A stretch of 64,000 nucleotides of DNA. Origin: Ralstonia thomasii. Lineage in GTDB: Bacteria > Pseudomonadota > Gammaproteobacteria > Burkholderiales > Burkholderiaceae. Position 1 is the first letter of the stretch. Every line of letters starts with the position of its first letter. The position numbers were made by a program, and so were the translations under genes. Positions 25,988-38,097 of this stretch are shown here, one piece after another. The notes below the pieces were generated by a model. It did no database searches. It saw nothing but the letters and a program-made list of their open reading frames with translations, and was not told where the DNA came from. Where the stretch lies: the NCBI RefSeq assembly GCF_958405895.1, contig NZ_CATZAR010000014.1; one strand, given 5' to 3'.

Positions 25988-26302
25988 TTACTTGGCCTCC
26001 GCTTCAAAATTGATTTCCTGGCCCGGCTTCAGCGAAACATAGGCCTTCTTCACGTGGTCACGACGACCCATGAAGCGACCGAAGCGCTTTTGCTTGCCCT
26101 TCTGATTCAGGATCTGGACGGACTCGACTTCGACCTTGAACAGCAGCTCGACAGCGGCCTTCACTTCGCCCTTGTTGGCGTCGCGAGCCACTTCGAACAC
26201 GACCTGCTCGTTCTTCTCGGCCACCAGGGTTGCCTTTTCAGACACCACAGGCGCCAGCAGCACCTGCATCAGGCGATGGTCGTTCTTGGCAACTTGCGTC
26301 AT
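25988..26302 (-). CDS. rplW: 50S ribosomal protein L23
   Basis: This 104-residue exit-tunnel protein docks trigger factor and SRP. It contains LAPVVSEKATLVAEKNEQVVFEV and the extended loop KGKQKRFGRFMGRRD. Its start overlaps the rplD stop by four bases. Confidence 0.97.
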   Translation of the reverse strand: MTQVAKNDHRLMQVLLAPVVSEKATLVAEKNEQVVFEVARDANKGEVKAAVELLFKVEVESVQILNQKGKQKRFGRFMGRRDHVKKAYVSLKPGQEINFEAEAK

Positions 26303-26919
26303 TTCAGCAACTCCTCGATCTGCGCGACGGCTGCCTTGGTTACGAGCACCTTCTTGTAGTGCACGAGCGACAGCGGGTCGGCGTGACGCGGCTCAACCAC
26401 GAGCACGTGCGCCAGGTTGCGCGATGCCAGGAAGAGGTTTTCGTCCAGGTTATCGGTAATCACGAGCACCGAATCCAGGCCCATGGCGCGGAACTTGTCG
26501 GCCAACAGCTTGGTTTTGGGCGCGTCGACGGACAGGCTGTCAACGACGTTGATGCGACCTTCACGGGCAAGCTGCGAATAAATCGAGCGCATGCCGGCGC
26601 GGTACATCTTCTTGTTGACCTTCTGCGAGAAGTTTTCTTCCGGGCTGTTCGGGAAGATACGACCACCCCCACGCCACAGCGGGGAGGAGCTCATACCTGC
26701 ACGGGCGCGGCCCGTACCCTTTTGACGCCACGGCTTTTTGGTCGTGTGCTTGACCTCTTCACGGTCCTTTTGCTTACGGTTACCGCTGCGAGCGTTGGCC
26801 TGATAAGCGACGACGACTTGGTGAACGAGGGCTTCGTTGTAGTCACGGCCGAACACTTCCGGCGAGGCAGCAACGCCAGCGCCGAGTTGACCGTTGTCCT
26901 GGAGCAGCTTCAGTTCCAT
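26299..26919 (-). CDS. rplD: 50S ribosomal protein L4
   Basis: This 206-residue protein has a loop that lines the exit tunnel; in enterobacteria L4 represses its own S10 operon. The loop KPWRQKGTGRARAGMSSSPLWRGGG is intact, with no macrolide-type change evident. It overlaps rplW by four bases. Confidence 0.98.
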   Translation of the reverse strand: MELKLLQDNGQLGAGVAASPEVFGRDYNEALVHQVVVAYQANARSGNRKQKDREEVKHTTKKPWRQKGTGRARAGMSSSPLWRGGGRIFPNSPEENFSQKVNKKMYRAGMRSIYSQLAREGRINVVDSLSVDAPKTKLLADKFRAMGLDSVLVITDNLDENLFLASRNLAHVLVVEPRHADPLSLVHYKKVLVTKAAVAQIEELLK

Positions 26920-26930
26920 GCGTTTGCTCC

Positions 26931-27584
26931 TTATGCCTTCTTGGCGCGGGCCTTCACGGCCGGCGTGACGATGACTTGACCGCCCTTGGCGCCCGGAATC
27001 GCACCCTTGACCAGCAGCAGCTTGCGCTCTGCGTCGATCTTGGCGATTTCCAGATTCTGAACGGTACGGGTGACATCACCCATGTGACCGGTCATGCGCT
27101 TACCCGGGAACACGCGCCCCGGATCCTGCGCCATACCGATCGAGCCCGGCACGTTGTGCGAGCGCGAGTTACCGTGCGAGGCGCGGCCCGACGAGAAGTT
27201 GTAACGCTTGATGGTACCGGCGTAGCCCTTACCAATCGTCACACCCTGGACGTCGATCTTCTGACCGACTTCGAACAGGTCGACGCTGATGTTCGCGCCC
27301 GGCTGGAATTCAGCGGCACGAGCGGCATCCACTCGGAATTCTTTGATGACTTCGCCCGCTTCCACGCCGGCTTTGGCGAGATGACCCGCCAGCGGCTTGG
27401 TGACGCGGCTGGCGCGTCGGGTGCCGAAGGTGACTTGAACCGCGGTATAACCGTCGGTCTCGTCCGTCTTGATTTGCGTCACGCGGTTGTCGCCGACCTC
27501 GAGCACGGTGACGGGAATCGAATCGCCGTCGTCCGTGAAAATACGGGTCATGCCAACCTTGCGACCTACAAGGCCAAGGCTCAT
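26931..27584 (-). CDS. rplC: 50S ribosomal protein L3
   Basis: This 217-residue protein acts in early 50S assembly. It begins MSLGLVGRKVGMTRIF. The segment RASHGNSRSHNVPGSIGMAQ includes the glutamine methylated by PrmB in relatives. The ATG at 27584 is preferred to one 12 bases upstream. It is first in the transcript from the promoter at 27716-27744. Confidence 0.97.
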   Translation of the reverse strand: MSLGLVGRKVGMTRIFTDDGDSIPVTVLEVGDNRVTQIKTDETDGYTAVQVTFGTRRASRVTKPLAGHLAKAGVEAGEVIKEFRVDAARAAEFQPGANISVDLFEVGQKIDVQGVTIGKGYAGTIKRYNFSSGRASHGNSRSHNVPGSIGMAQDPGRVFPGKRMTGHMGDVTRTVQNLEIAKIDAERKLLLVKGAIPGAKGGQVIVTPAVKARAKKA

Positions 27585-27715
27585 GGTTTGCTCCATTCCC
27601 AGCTGCGATTGGCCGGGGCTGATTGATACTACGAATCTTGAACTGGACTGCGCCTAAAGAGACAGCGCGAGGCCAAACGGCCAGCCCACTCCCCTGACTA
27701 AAGGGGTAGCCCTAC

Positions 27716-27744
27716 AATATATCCGGGTTACGAACAATATGCAA
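27716..27744 (-). promoter_or_regulatory. Strong sigma-70 promoter for rplC and the rest of the S10 group
   Basis: On the minus strand the -35 is TTGCAT (27739-27744), followed by a 17-base spacer and -10 TATATT (27716-27721). The predicted transcript has a leader of about 125 bases that starts with the hairpin CCCCT-N6-AGGGG, in the position where an L4-type autogenous leader could sit. Confidence 0.75.
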
Positions 27745-27800
27745 GGGCGATTGCCGGATAGACGTCCGGACGTCGCGGACGATGCAACATTCAGCGCTCA

Positions 27801-27833
27801 AAAGCAAAACGGCGAGCACTTAGCTCGCCGTTT
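27801..27833 (-). terminator. Terminator-like hairpin directly after rpsJ
   Basis: On the minus strand the 11-bp perfect stem AAACGGCGAGC / GCTCGCCGTTT is followed by TTGCTTTTG. It separates rpsJ from rplC, which has its own promoter downstream. The T-run is interrupted, so termination may be partial. Confidence 0.75.
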
Positions 27834-27869
27834 GCCCGTTACCGGAAGGGTCCGGTAGCGTTGTCTTGC

Positions 27870-28181
27870 TTATTGCAGCTTGATCTCGACGTCCACGCCA
27901 GCCGGCAGGTCCAGCTTCATCAGCGCGTCAACGGTCTTGTCCGTCGGGTCGACGATGTCCATCAGGCGCTGGTGCGTGCGAATTTCGAACTGATCGCGGC
28001 TGGTCTTGTTGACGTGCGGCGAACGCAGAACGTCGAAACGCTGGATGCGGGTCGGCAGGGGCACCGGGCCCTTGACGATCGCGCCAGTGCGCTTGGCGGT
28101 TTCAACGATTTCAGCGGCCGACTGGTCGATCAGGCGATAGTCGAAAGCCTTCAGGCGGATACGGATCTTCTGGTTCTGCAT
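27870..28181 (-). CDS. rpsJ: 30S ribosomal protein S10 (NusE)
   Basis: This 103-residue head protein also acts as NusE in transcription antitermination. It begins MQNQKIRIRLKAFDYRLIDQ and includes GPVPLPTRIQRFDVLRSPH. It is unusual in being separated from rplC by 285 bases that contain a terminator and a promoter, so it is likely co-transcribed with tuf upstream. Confidence 0.98.
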   Translation of the reverse strand: MQNQKIRIRLKAFDYRLIDQSAAEIVETAKRTGAIVKGPVPLPTRIQRFDVLRSPHVNKTSRDQFEIRTHQRLMDIVDPTDKTVDALMKLDLPAGVDVEIKLQ

Positions 28182-28288
28182 GATGTTTCCTTAAAGAGCA
28201 TGGCGGTCGGGCCGCCGGTAGATTGAAAGAGCGATGCAACAGGCGATGCGCCGCACCCCTTACGAGGAACAGCGCATCGATCCGCCTT

Positions 28289-29497
<1,209 letters not shown>

Positions 29498-29543
29498 GTC
29501 AGCTCCTCAATTCGGAATGGGCTAATTGCTAGATATTGATTGA

Positions 29544-29567
29544 GGGCGATCGCACACGCGATCACCC
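29544..29567 (-). other. Intercistronic hairpin between fusA and tuf
   Basis: The 10-bp arms GGGTGATCGC / GCGATCGCCC (one G-T pair) with a 4-base loop lie in an 82-base gap. No T-run follows. It could stabilise the upstream end of the abundant tuf message or mark a processing site. Confidence 0.5.
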
Positions 29568-29579
29568 AAAACACATTGA

Positions 29580-31751
<2,172 letters not shown>

Positions 31752-31865
31752 GGTTAATCCTCAGATTCGTCAACGGGGCGCTGGCCCACGGCCAAGCGCC
31801 CCTAATACAAATGGGCGAGATGTGCGCACACAGCCCGCCCAGCAACCAACAACGTCTCGCGTCGC

Positions 31866-32336
31866 TTAGAAGCGGAAGTGCGAGAACGCCTTGTTGGCTT
31901 CAGCCATGCGGTGCACTTCGTCGCGCTTCTTCATGGCGCCGCCGCGGCCTTCCGAGGCTTCGAGCAGCTCACCAGCCAGACGCAGGGCCATCGACTTCTC
32001 GCTGCGCTTCTTCGCAGCTTCCCGCAGCCAACGCATCGCCAATGCCAGACGACGCGACGGCCGGACTTCGACCGGCACCTGATAGTTGGCGCCACCAACA
32101 CGACGGCTCTTCACTTCGACCACCGGCTTGATGTTGCCGATAGCCAGCGTGAACACCTCGATCGGCGCCTTGCCTGCTTTCTTCTCGATCTGGTCGAACG
32201 CACCGTAGACGATACGCTCAGCCACCGACTTCTTGCCGTCCAGCATGAGGACGTTCATGAACTTGGCGACTTCCACATTGCCGAACTTCGGGTCCGGCAG
32301 AATTTCCCGCTTGGGGACTTCACGACGACGTGGCAT
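31866..32336 (-). CDS. rpsG: 30S ribosomal protein S7
   Basis: This 156-residue primary 16S-binding protein of the 30S head is the usual translational repressor of the str operon. It begins MPRRREVPKREILPDPKFGN and contains GGANYQVPVEVRPSRR. It lies 114 bases before fusA. Confidence 0.98.
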   Translation of the reverse strand: MPRRREVPKREILPDPKFGNVEVAKFMNVLMLDGKKSVAERIVYGAFDQIEKKAGKAPIEVFTLAIGNIKPVVEVKSRRVGGANYQVPVEVRPSRRLALAMRWLREAAKKRSEKSMALRLAGELLEASEGRGGAMKKRDEVHRMAEANKAFSHFRF

Positions 32337-32359
32337 CTTCTTTCCTTCTCTGTTCAGTT

Positions 32360-32378
32360 GAGAACCGCTTCGGTTCTC
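32360..32378 (-). other. Small hairpin in the rpsL-rpsG gap
   Basis: The 8-bp arms GAGAACCG / CGGTTCTC surround a 3-base loop just upstream of rpsG. In E. coli S7 binds the rpsL-rpsG intergenic RNA, so position suggests a possible S7 target, though sequence does not show it. Confidence 0.35.
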
Positions 32379-32522
32379 CGGCCACCAACTAGCTTGTCTT
32401 CCAACAATCTGAGCCGGGTGACCACTTACTCGACGGTGCCAGTGCGGTCAAAAAACGCGCCGTTGTACCGCCTGCTCATGACAAGACCGTGACCGCAAAA
32501 GCGGCGCGATCTCACTGACGAC

Positions 32523-32900
32523 TTAGGCCGCCTTCGGACGCTTCGCGCCGTACTTCGAACGCGCTTGCTTACGGTCCTTGACGCCTTGCAGGTCAAGGGA
32601 GCCGCGCACGATGTGGTAACGCACACCCGGCAAGTCCTTCACACGGCCGCCGCGGATCAGCACGACGCTGTGTTCTTGCAGGTTGTGGCCTTCACCGCCG
32701 ATGTACGAAATGACTTCGAAACCGTTGGTCAGGCGCACCTTGGCGACCTTACGCAGTGCCGAGTTCGGCTTCTTCGGCGTCGTGGTGTACACGCGGGTGC
32801 ACACGCCGCGACGCTGCGGGCAGTTCTCAAGTGCCGGGCTCTTGCTCTTCAGCTTTTCCGAGACGCGGGGCTTGCGAACCAGTTGATTGATGGTTGGCAT
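32523..32900 (-). CDS. rpsL: 30S ribosomal protein S12
   Basis: This 125-residue decoding-centre protein has the streptomycin-related residues in wild-type state: Lys43/44 in TTPKKPNSALR and Lys88 in GGRVKDLPGVRYH. It is the first gene of the str operon, with a leader of about 230 bases and a near-consensus promoter. Confidence 0.98.
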   Translation of the reverse strand: MPTINQLVRKPRVSEKLKSKSPALENCPQRRGVCTRVYTTTPKKPNSALRKVAKVRLTNGFEVISYIGGEGHNLQEHSVVLIRGGRVKDLPGVRYHIVRGSLDLQGVKDRKQARSKYGAKRPKAA

Positions 32901-32950
32901 TGTTCAATCCAGCTTGGTTTTTGAAAAATCGCCGGCTCACATAACGTGAA

Positions 32951-32968
32951 CGCCTCATTTGTGAGGCG
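32951..32968 (-). other. Hairpin in the rpsL leader
   Basis: The 7-bp arms CGCCTCA / TGAGGCG with a 4-base loop lie about 50 bases upstream of rpsL. Nothing else recognisable is seen in the rest of this leader. Confidence 0.35.
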
Positions 32969-33136
32969 GACGGCGCAATCGGGTTTTATGGAAGTGGCGA
33001 GCAGAACGCTCTGAAGGGAGGACCTGCGGGAACAGATCAAGACCAAAGAGCGCGAGCCCGTCTGATTTCAGATGCCTTGCACAGCATTTGCCGGGCATGG
33101 ACGCGCGAAACCAGAAGCCAAAAACTCGAATCTGGC

Positions 33137-33165
33137 ACTATAGCGGCCTGTCTTGCAAGCGTCAA
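33137..33165 (-). promoter_or_regulatory. Near-consensus promoter of the str operon
   Basis: On the minus strand the -35 is TTGACG (33160-33165), the spacer is 17 bases and the -10 is TATAGT (33137-33142). Transcription would begin near 33130, giving a leader of about 230 bases before rpsL. It lies 32 bases beyond the stop of the MFS gene. Confidence 0.85.
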
Positions 33166-33197
33166 GCGCGCCGCCAGTCTGGCGATGAGCCAGTTGG

Positions 33198-34457
33198 TCA
33201 GCAGCGGCGCGGTGTGGCGCCGATGGCACGCTGCGCACTGGTGGGCCATACGAAAACGAGCGCAGCGGCCACCACAAACCCGAGCGCGAGAACCGATACG
33301 CCGATCCAGCCGGCGCGCAACCAGGCCGCACCGGCCAAACCGCCGCCTGCAGCCGCACCAAAGAAGAACGCCCCGGTGTACAGGCCGTTCACGCGCCCCC
33401 GGACCTCGGGCGGCAACGCGTTGACCATATAGCGGCCGAGCGCCTGGTCGCCGATGGCGCCAAAGTCCAGCAACAACGCTGCGGCGGCCAGCATCACCAA
33501 CATGACAGGGACGCTCAGGTCTGGCAGCAGCGCCGAAGCCAGCGCCAACAGCAGACCCGCCGCCGCACTGCCATGCGCGAGCAGCGTACCAACGCGCACC
33601 AAGCCGCGATCCGCCAGCCGTCCGGCGATGGGCGCCGCCACGACGCCGGCCGCGCCGCACAGCGCAAAGATGCCGATGCCGTTCTGCGAAAGATGGAACG
33701 GCGCGGCCGCCAGCCGCAGTGCAACAGCGGTCCAGAACAGCGTGAAGGCCGCCATCAGCAAAGCTTGGGTGGCAGCGCGGCGACGCAATACCGGTTCGGT
33801 GCGCAGAAGATGGCCATACGACTTGAGCAACGCACCGTACGACAGCGCACGCGGCGGCACGAAGGTCGGCATCACACGCGGCAGAAGGACGGCCAGCACG
33901 GCAATCGCCACCGCAGATGCGCCGTAGAACGCACGCCAGCCCCATTGCGCCGCGATCAGGCTGGCCGCCGGGCGCGACAGCAGGATGCCCAGGTTCAGGC
34001 CGATCATGATGTCGCCGAGCACGCGCCCGCGCCGGTGGTCTGCGGCCAGGCGCCCTGCCAGCGCAATCAGCATCTGAATGACCGTCGACGTAAGGCCGAT
34101 GGCGAAGGCGGCCAGCATCAGCACCCGGCCGCTGTGCGCTACGGTGGTCAGCGCCAGCGAAGCCACCGCGCCCCACAGCGTGCGCGAGGCCAGCGCGCGG
34201 TTGTCCTGCAAATCGGTCAGCGGCATCAGCAGCAACAGGCCGATGCCGTAGCCGACGAGTGTGGCAGTCACCAGCAGCCCGGTGGCGGCGGTGGTCCAGC
34301 CGATACTTGCGGCGATCTCGGCGACAAGCGGCTGGATGCCGAACAGGTTGATGACGATGAGCCCGACGGCGGCTGCAAACAACGGCGTGGCACCGCGGGG
34401 GAGCGCGTCGGCGGGCGACGGGTTGGAAACGGCGACGGCAGGGGCTTCGGTGGTCAT
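33198..34457 (-). CDS. MFS transporter, drug/arabinose-efflux-like
   Basis: The 419-residue protein has about twelve hydrophobic helices and the motif-A-like loops GRLAADHRRGRVLGD and GRLADRGLVRVG typical of the major facilitator superfamily DHA1-type exporters. The substrate is unknown. It is divergent from a LysR-type gene 99 bases away, which makes that regulator its likely controller. The region between holds short A/T-rich sequence with a possible LysR site. Confidence 0.85.
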   Translation of the reverse strand: MTTEAPAVAVSNPSPADALPRGATPLFAAAVGLIVINLFGIQPLVAEIAASIGWTTAATGLLVTATLVGYGIGLLLLMPLTDLQDNRALASRTLWGAVASLALTTVAHSGRVLMLAAFAIGLTSTVIQMLIALAGRLAADHRRGRVLGDIMIGLNLGILLSRPAASLIAAQWGWRAFYGASAVAIAVLAVLLPRVMPTFVPPRALSYGALLKSYGHLLRTEPVLRRRAATQALLMAAFTLFWTAVALRLAAAPFHLSQNGIGIFALCGAAGVVAAPIAGRLADRGLVRVGTLLAHGSAAAGLLLALASALLPDLSVPVMLVMLAAAALLLDFGAIGDQALGRYMVNALPPEVRGRVNGLYTGAFFFGAAAGGGLAGAAWLRAGWIGVSVLALGFVVAAALVFVWPTSAQRAIGATPRRC

Positions 34458-34531
34458 GATGAAGGGGACGAAGAATCGGAGACCCCATCCTAGCCAGCCG
34501 ATTCGCGCAGATTAAGGTAGCCTCTGGCGCC

Positions 34532-34558
34532 ATATTGTTTCCATAAGTGCGCAAATAT
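34532..34558. promoter_or_regulatory. Possible LysR-type operator between the MFS gene and its regulator
   Basis: An imperfect dyad with ATATTG on the left and CAAATAT on the right (TTG-N14-CAA) overlaps the start of the LysR gene. Position fits an autoregulated LysR site. The match is weak. Confidence 0.3.
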
Positions 34559-35477
34559 GGATCGACTCTCCGACGTGGTGGTCTTCGTGCAGGTGGTGGA
34601 GCGCGGCAGCCTGTCGGCGGCGGCCGATGCCATGGGCATATCGCGCGGTGTGATCAGCAAGGCGCTGGTGCGGCTGGAGGCGCGGTTACAGACGCGCCTG
34701 CTGCAGCGGACAACGCGGCGCCTGTCACTCACCGAAGCGGGCGCGGCGTTCTTCGAGAAAAGCCGCGAGGGCCTGGCGCTCGTCGATGCAGCCGAGCAGG
34801 CCGTGAGCGCCTTGCGCGATGAGGCGCGCGGCACATTGCGGGTGTCGGCGCCGGCCTCGTTTGCGGTGACATTGCTGGCGCCGCTCCTGGGCGCATTCCA
34901 GGCGCGCTACCCGGCCGTGCAGATCGACCTGGACATGAACGACCGCTACGCCGACCTTGTCGCCGGGCGCATCGACGTGGCGATCCGCATTGGCATGTTG
35001 GAGGACTCGTCGCTGGTAGCGCGGCGGCTGGCGAATTGCGCGCACGCCATCTACGGAGCGCCATCGTATTTCAGCAAGAACGGCATTCCGCGGTCGCCCG
35101 AGGATTTGCGCGACCACAACTGTCTGGTCTACGCCAACTACGACGGACCCTATGACTGGGTGCTTACCGATGCCGACGGACAGCGCCATGTCGCGCACGT
35201 TACGGGCTCGATGCTAGCCAACAACAGCCTCGTCCTGCGAGAGGCGGCGCGTTCAGGGCTGGGCGTGTCGCTGGGGCCGGCGTATCTGGTGCGCGACGAT
35301 ATTGCGGCCGGCCGCCTGCAGGCGGTGCTGACGGACTACACAGCGCGGGAGGTGCCCCTGCACGCCGTCTTCACGCAGCGTGTGCACCTGCTGCCAAAGG
35401 TGCGGGCGTTTGTCGATTTTCTGGGCGACCACCTGCGCAGCACCGCCGTGATGGGGCCATTGCCGCTGTCCGCCTAG
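34557..35477 (+). CDS. LysR-family transcriptional regulator
   Basis: The 306-residue protein has an N-terminal winged helix-turn-helix (MDRLSDVVVFVQVVERGSLSAAADA, RGVISKALVRLEARLQTRLLQRTTRRLSLT) and a substrate-binding domain typical of the CrgA/AaeR-like branch (GVSLGPAYLVRDDIAAGRLQAVL). It probably controls the divergent MFS exporter. Its stop codon shares the tetranucleotide CTAG with the stop of convergent recQ. Confidence 0.9.
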   Translation: MDRLSDVVVFVQVVERGSLSAAADAMGISRGVISKALVRLEARLQTRLLQRTTRRLSLTEAGAAFFEKSREGLALVDAAEQAVSALRDEARGTLRVSAPASFAVTLLAPLLGAFQARYPAVQIDLDMNDRYADLVAGRIDVAIRIGMLEDSSLVARRLANCAHAIYGAPSYFSKNGIPRSPEDLRDHNCLVYANYDGPYDWVLTDADGQRHVAHVTGSMLANNSLVLREAARSGLGVSLGPAYLVRDDIAAGRLQAVLTDYTAREVPLHAVFTQRVHLLPKVRAFVDFLGDHLRSTAVMGPLPLSA

Positions 35478-37387
35478 GCTTGCTCGCGGCACTTCTCCAG
35501 TACGTCGAGCAGCGCCTGGCCGTAGCGGTCCAACTTGGCCATGCCGATACCCGGCAGCTCGCCGAGCGCCTCGCGCGAATCCGGATCGGTCTCGGCAATG
35601 CGCGCAAGCGTCGCGTCGTGGAAGATCACATACGCCGGCACGCTGTGCTCGCGCGCGGCCTGCGTCCGCCAGGCCCGCAACGCCTGCCAGCGCACCTGCG
35701 CCTCGGTGGAAAGCTCGGCGGCCGGATCGGCGCGACGCTCCTTCTTCGTCGACGATGACGACGCGCCGCGCACCTTCTCGGCCTGACGGCGCAGGATCAC
35801 CGATTGCGCGCCCTTGAGCACGGGGCGCGCGGCATCGGTCAGGATCAGCGCACCGTGGCCGCCGTGGTCCACCGCAAACAAGCCCTGCGCAACCAACTGA
35901 CGGAATACGCTGCGCCAAGCGGCTTCGGACAGATCGCTGCCGATGCCGAAGGTGGACAGCGTTTCGTGGTGCCACTGCTTGATGCGCTCGGTTGCGTTGC
36001 CGCGCAGGATGTCGATGAGCTGGCCCGCGCCAAAACTCACGCGGCTGGCTTGCTGGACGCGGTATGCGCAGGACAGCGCCATCTGTGCCTCGCGTGTGGC
36101 ATCCCAGGTTTGCGGCGGCGTGAGGCACGTATCGCAGTTGCCGCAGGGCTGGCTGCTTTCCCCGAAGTACGCGAGCAGCGCCACACGGCGGCAGGTTGCG
36201 GCTTCGCACAGGCCGAGCAGCGCTTCGAGCTTGGCGGTTGAGACGCGCTTATGCACATCGTCCGCATCGGACTCGTCGATCATCCGGCGCTGCTGCACCA
36301 CGTCGGCCAGACCGTAAGCCATCCAGGCGTTGGCGGGCATGCCGTCACGGCCCGCACGGCCAGTCTCCTGATAGTAGCCCTCCAGGCTCTTGGGCAGATC
36401 CAGGTGGGCAACGAAGCGGACGTCCGGCTTGTCGATCCCCATGCCGAAAGCGATGGTCGCCACCATCACGACGCCTTCCTCCTTGCGGAAGATGGCCTGA
36501 TGGCGTGCGCGCACGTCGGAGTCCATCCCGGCGTGATACGGCAGCGCGCGGATGCCCTGCTCGGCCAGCCACTGCGCGGTCTCTTCCACCTTCTTGCGCG
36601 ACAGGCAGTAGACGATGCCGGCGTCGCAGGTGTCGCCGTCCATGTGCTCGGCGCGAATGAAGCGCAGCAGCTGCTGCCGCGCGCTGTCCTTCTCGACGAT
36701 GGTGTAGCGGATGTTCGGGCGGTCGAAGCTGGAGAGGAAGACGCGGGAACCCGTGAGCGCGAGCCGTTCGATGATCTCGTCCCGCGTGACCGCATCGGCC
36801 GTGGCGGTGAGCGCGATGCGCGGCACGTGCGGAAAACGCTCGTGCAGCACGGAAAGCTGGATGTACTCGGGCCGGAAATCGTGCCCCCATTGCGACACGC
36901 AGTGCGCTTCGTCGATGGCGAACAGGCCGATGCGCGATCGCTCAAGCAACTCGAGGAAGCGCGGCGTCATCAACCGCTCGGGCGCCACGTAGACGAGATC
37001 CAGCCGGCCCGCCGCCAAATCTCGCTCGACCTGGGCGGCCTCGGCGCCCGTCAGCGCGGAGTTGAGGTACGCGGCGCGCACGCCGGCTTCTTCCAGCGCG
37101 GCCACCTGGTCCTGCATCAACGCGATCAGCGGCGAAACCACAATGCCGGCGCCCTGCCCGCGCCGGTGCCGCACGAGCGCCGGTATCTGGTAACAGAGCG
37201 ATTTGCCACCGCCGGTCGGCATCAGCACGAGACAATCGCCGCCGTCGGCGACGTGCGCGACGATTTCCGCCTGCGGGCCGCGGAAGGCGCTGTAGCCGAA
37301 CACATCGTGCAGCACCGCATGCGTCGCGGCGGCGGTGTCTTCGGGCAGCGCCTGCAGCGCGTGGTCTATGGCGGGAGAGTCGTACAT
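35474..37387 (-). CDS. recQ: ATP-dependent DNA helicase RecQ
   Basis: RecQ is a 3'-5' helicase for recombination and replication repair. The 637-residue protein has Walker A GGGKSLCYQ, the DEAH box in DEAHCVSQWGHDFRPEY, motif VI GRAGRDG, a zinc-binding cysteine cluster (CRRVALLAYFGESSQPCGNCDTC), the RQC winged helix, and a C-terminal HRDC domain. The ATG at 37387 (MYDSPAIDHAL) is chosen because the upstream frame is unlike any RecQ. The 3' end overlaps convergent lysR by 4 bases. Confidence 0.95.
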   Translation of the reverse strand: MYDSPAIDHALQALPEDTAAATHAVLHDVFGYSAFRGPQAEIVAHVADGGDCLVLMPTGGGKSLCYQIPALVRHRRGQGAGIVVSPLIALMQDQVAALEEAGVRAAYLNSALTGAEAAQVERDLAAGRLDLVYVAPERLMTPRFLELLERSRIGLFAIDEAHCVSQWGHDFRPEYIQLSVLHERFPHVPRIALTATADAVTRDEIIERLALTGSRVFLSSFDRPNIRYTIVEKDSARQQLLRFIRAEHMDGDTCDAGIVYCLSRKKVEETAQWLAEQGIRALPYHAGMDSDVRARHQAIFRKEEGVVMVATIAFGMGIDKPDVRFVAHLDLPKSLEGYYQETGRAGRDGMPANAWMAYGLADVVQQRRMIDESDADDVHKRVSTAKLEALLGLCEAATCRRVALLAYFGESSQPCGNCDTCLTPPQTWDATREAQMALSCAYRVQQASRVSFGAGQLIDILRGNATERIKQWHHETLSTFGIGSDLSEAAWRSVFRQLVAQGLFAVDHGGHGALILTDAARPVLKGAQSVILRRQAEKVRGASSSSTKKERRADPAAELSTEAQVRWQALRAWRTQAAREHSVPAYVIFHDATLARIAETDPDSREALGELPGIGMAKLDRYGQALLDVLEKCREQA

Positions 37388-37499
37388 CGGGACGGCGGGT
37401 GCGCGCAGTGTCACGCGCGGGCTGGGCGAAACCGCTATTGTGACAAACCCCGCCGAGGGGTGGTCAATCAGGACAGTCGGATTGTGGGCAACGCAGCGA

Positions 37500-38090
37500 T
37501 CAGACCGTGCGCGCAACGATGCGATGGATCGTCCGCCCCGACGACTGGCTGACAGCCGCTTCGTCGAAAACCACCTCAGTGCCGGCCAGCGCCTCGCGCA
37601 CGGGCGCCGCATCGAACGACGTGAAGAGCCGGCCGCGCCCATCGCGCTGGTCGGCGTCGGGCGTGACGCGCCAGCTCAGATACAGCGTGCCGCCCGCGCG
37701 CAACAACGACACCAGCCGCTGCACCGCCGCGCCAATCTGCTCGGGCGGCAGATGCATGATGACGGTCTCGCAGAGGACGTTGTCGAACGCGCCTTCGGCA
37801 ATGCCGACCAATTCAGGCAAAAGCGCCTGCCGGAACGACAGGCCAGGATACTGCTCGCGCGCCGCTTCCAGCAGCGCGGCCGACGCGTCGTAGCCAACGG
37901 CCGGATAACCATTGGCGTTGAGCCACGCCACCTCGCGGCCCGCGCCGCAGCCGATGTCGGCGGTGGCGCCGCCTGCCTTGAACTCACGGCGCAGCAACGC
38001 ATACAGGTCTTCAGGCGCCGGCTGATCGCGCCACTCCTGCGCGAAGGTTTCGGCAAGGGTGTCGTAGGCGGCAACAGTCTGGGAGTCCAT
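37500..38090 (-). CDS. Class I SAM-dependent methyltransferase
   Basis: The 196-residue protein has motif I ADIGCGAGREV (about residues 44-54), the acidic residue after strand 2 in AVGYDASAALLEAA, and a motif like GAFDNVLCETVIMHLPPEQ. The substrate is unknown. Its start is only 7 bases past the stop of the last DUF2135 gene, so it may be the last gene of the yfa transcript. Confidence 0.85.
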   Translation of the reverse strand: MDSQTVAAYDTLAETFAQEWRDQPAPEDLYALLRREFKAGGATADIGCGAGREVAWLNANGYPAVGYDASAALLEAAREQYPGLSFRQALLPELVGIAEGAFDNVLCETVIMHLPPEQIGAAVQRLVSLLRAGGTLYLSWRVTPDADQRDGRGRLFTSFDAAPVREALAGTEVVFDEAAVSQSSGRTIHRIVARTV

Positions 38091-38097
38091 GGCGATC

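Noticed and set aside
37388..37642. An 85-codon extension upstream of recQ
   Set aside because: It overlaps the methyltransferase 3' end in another frame, is Arg-rich and has no RecQ similarity.
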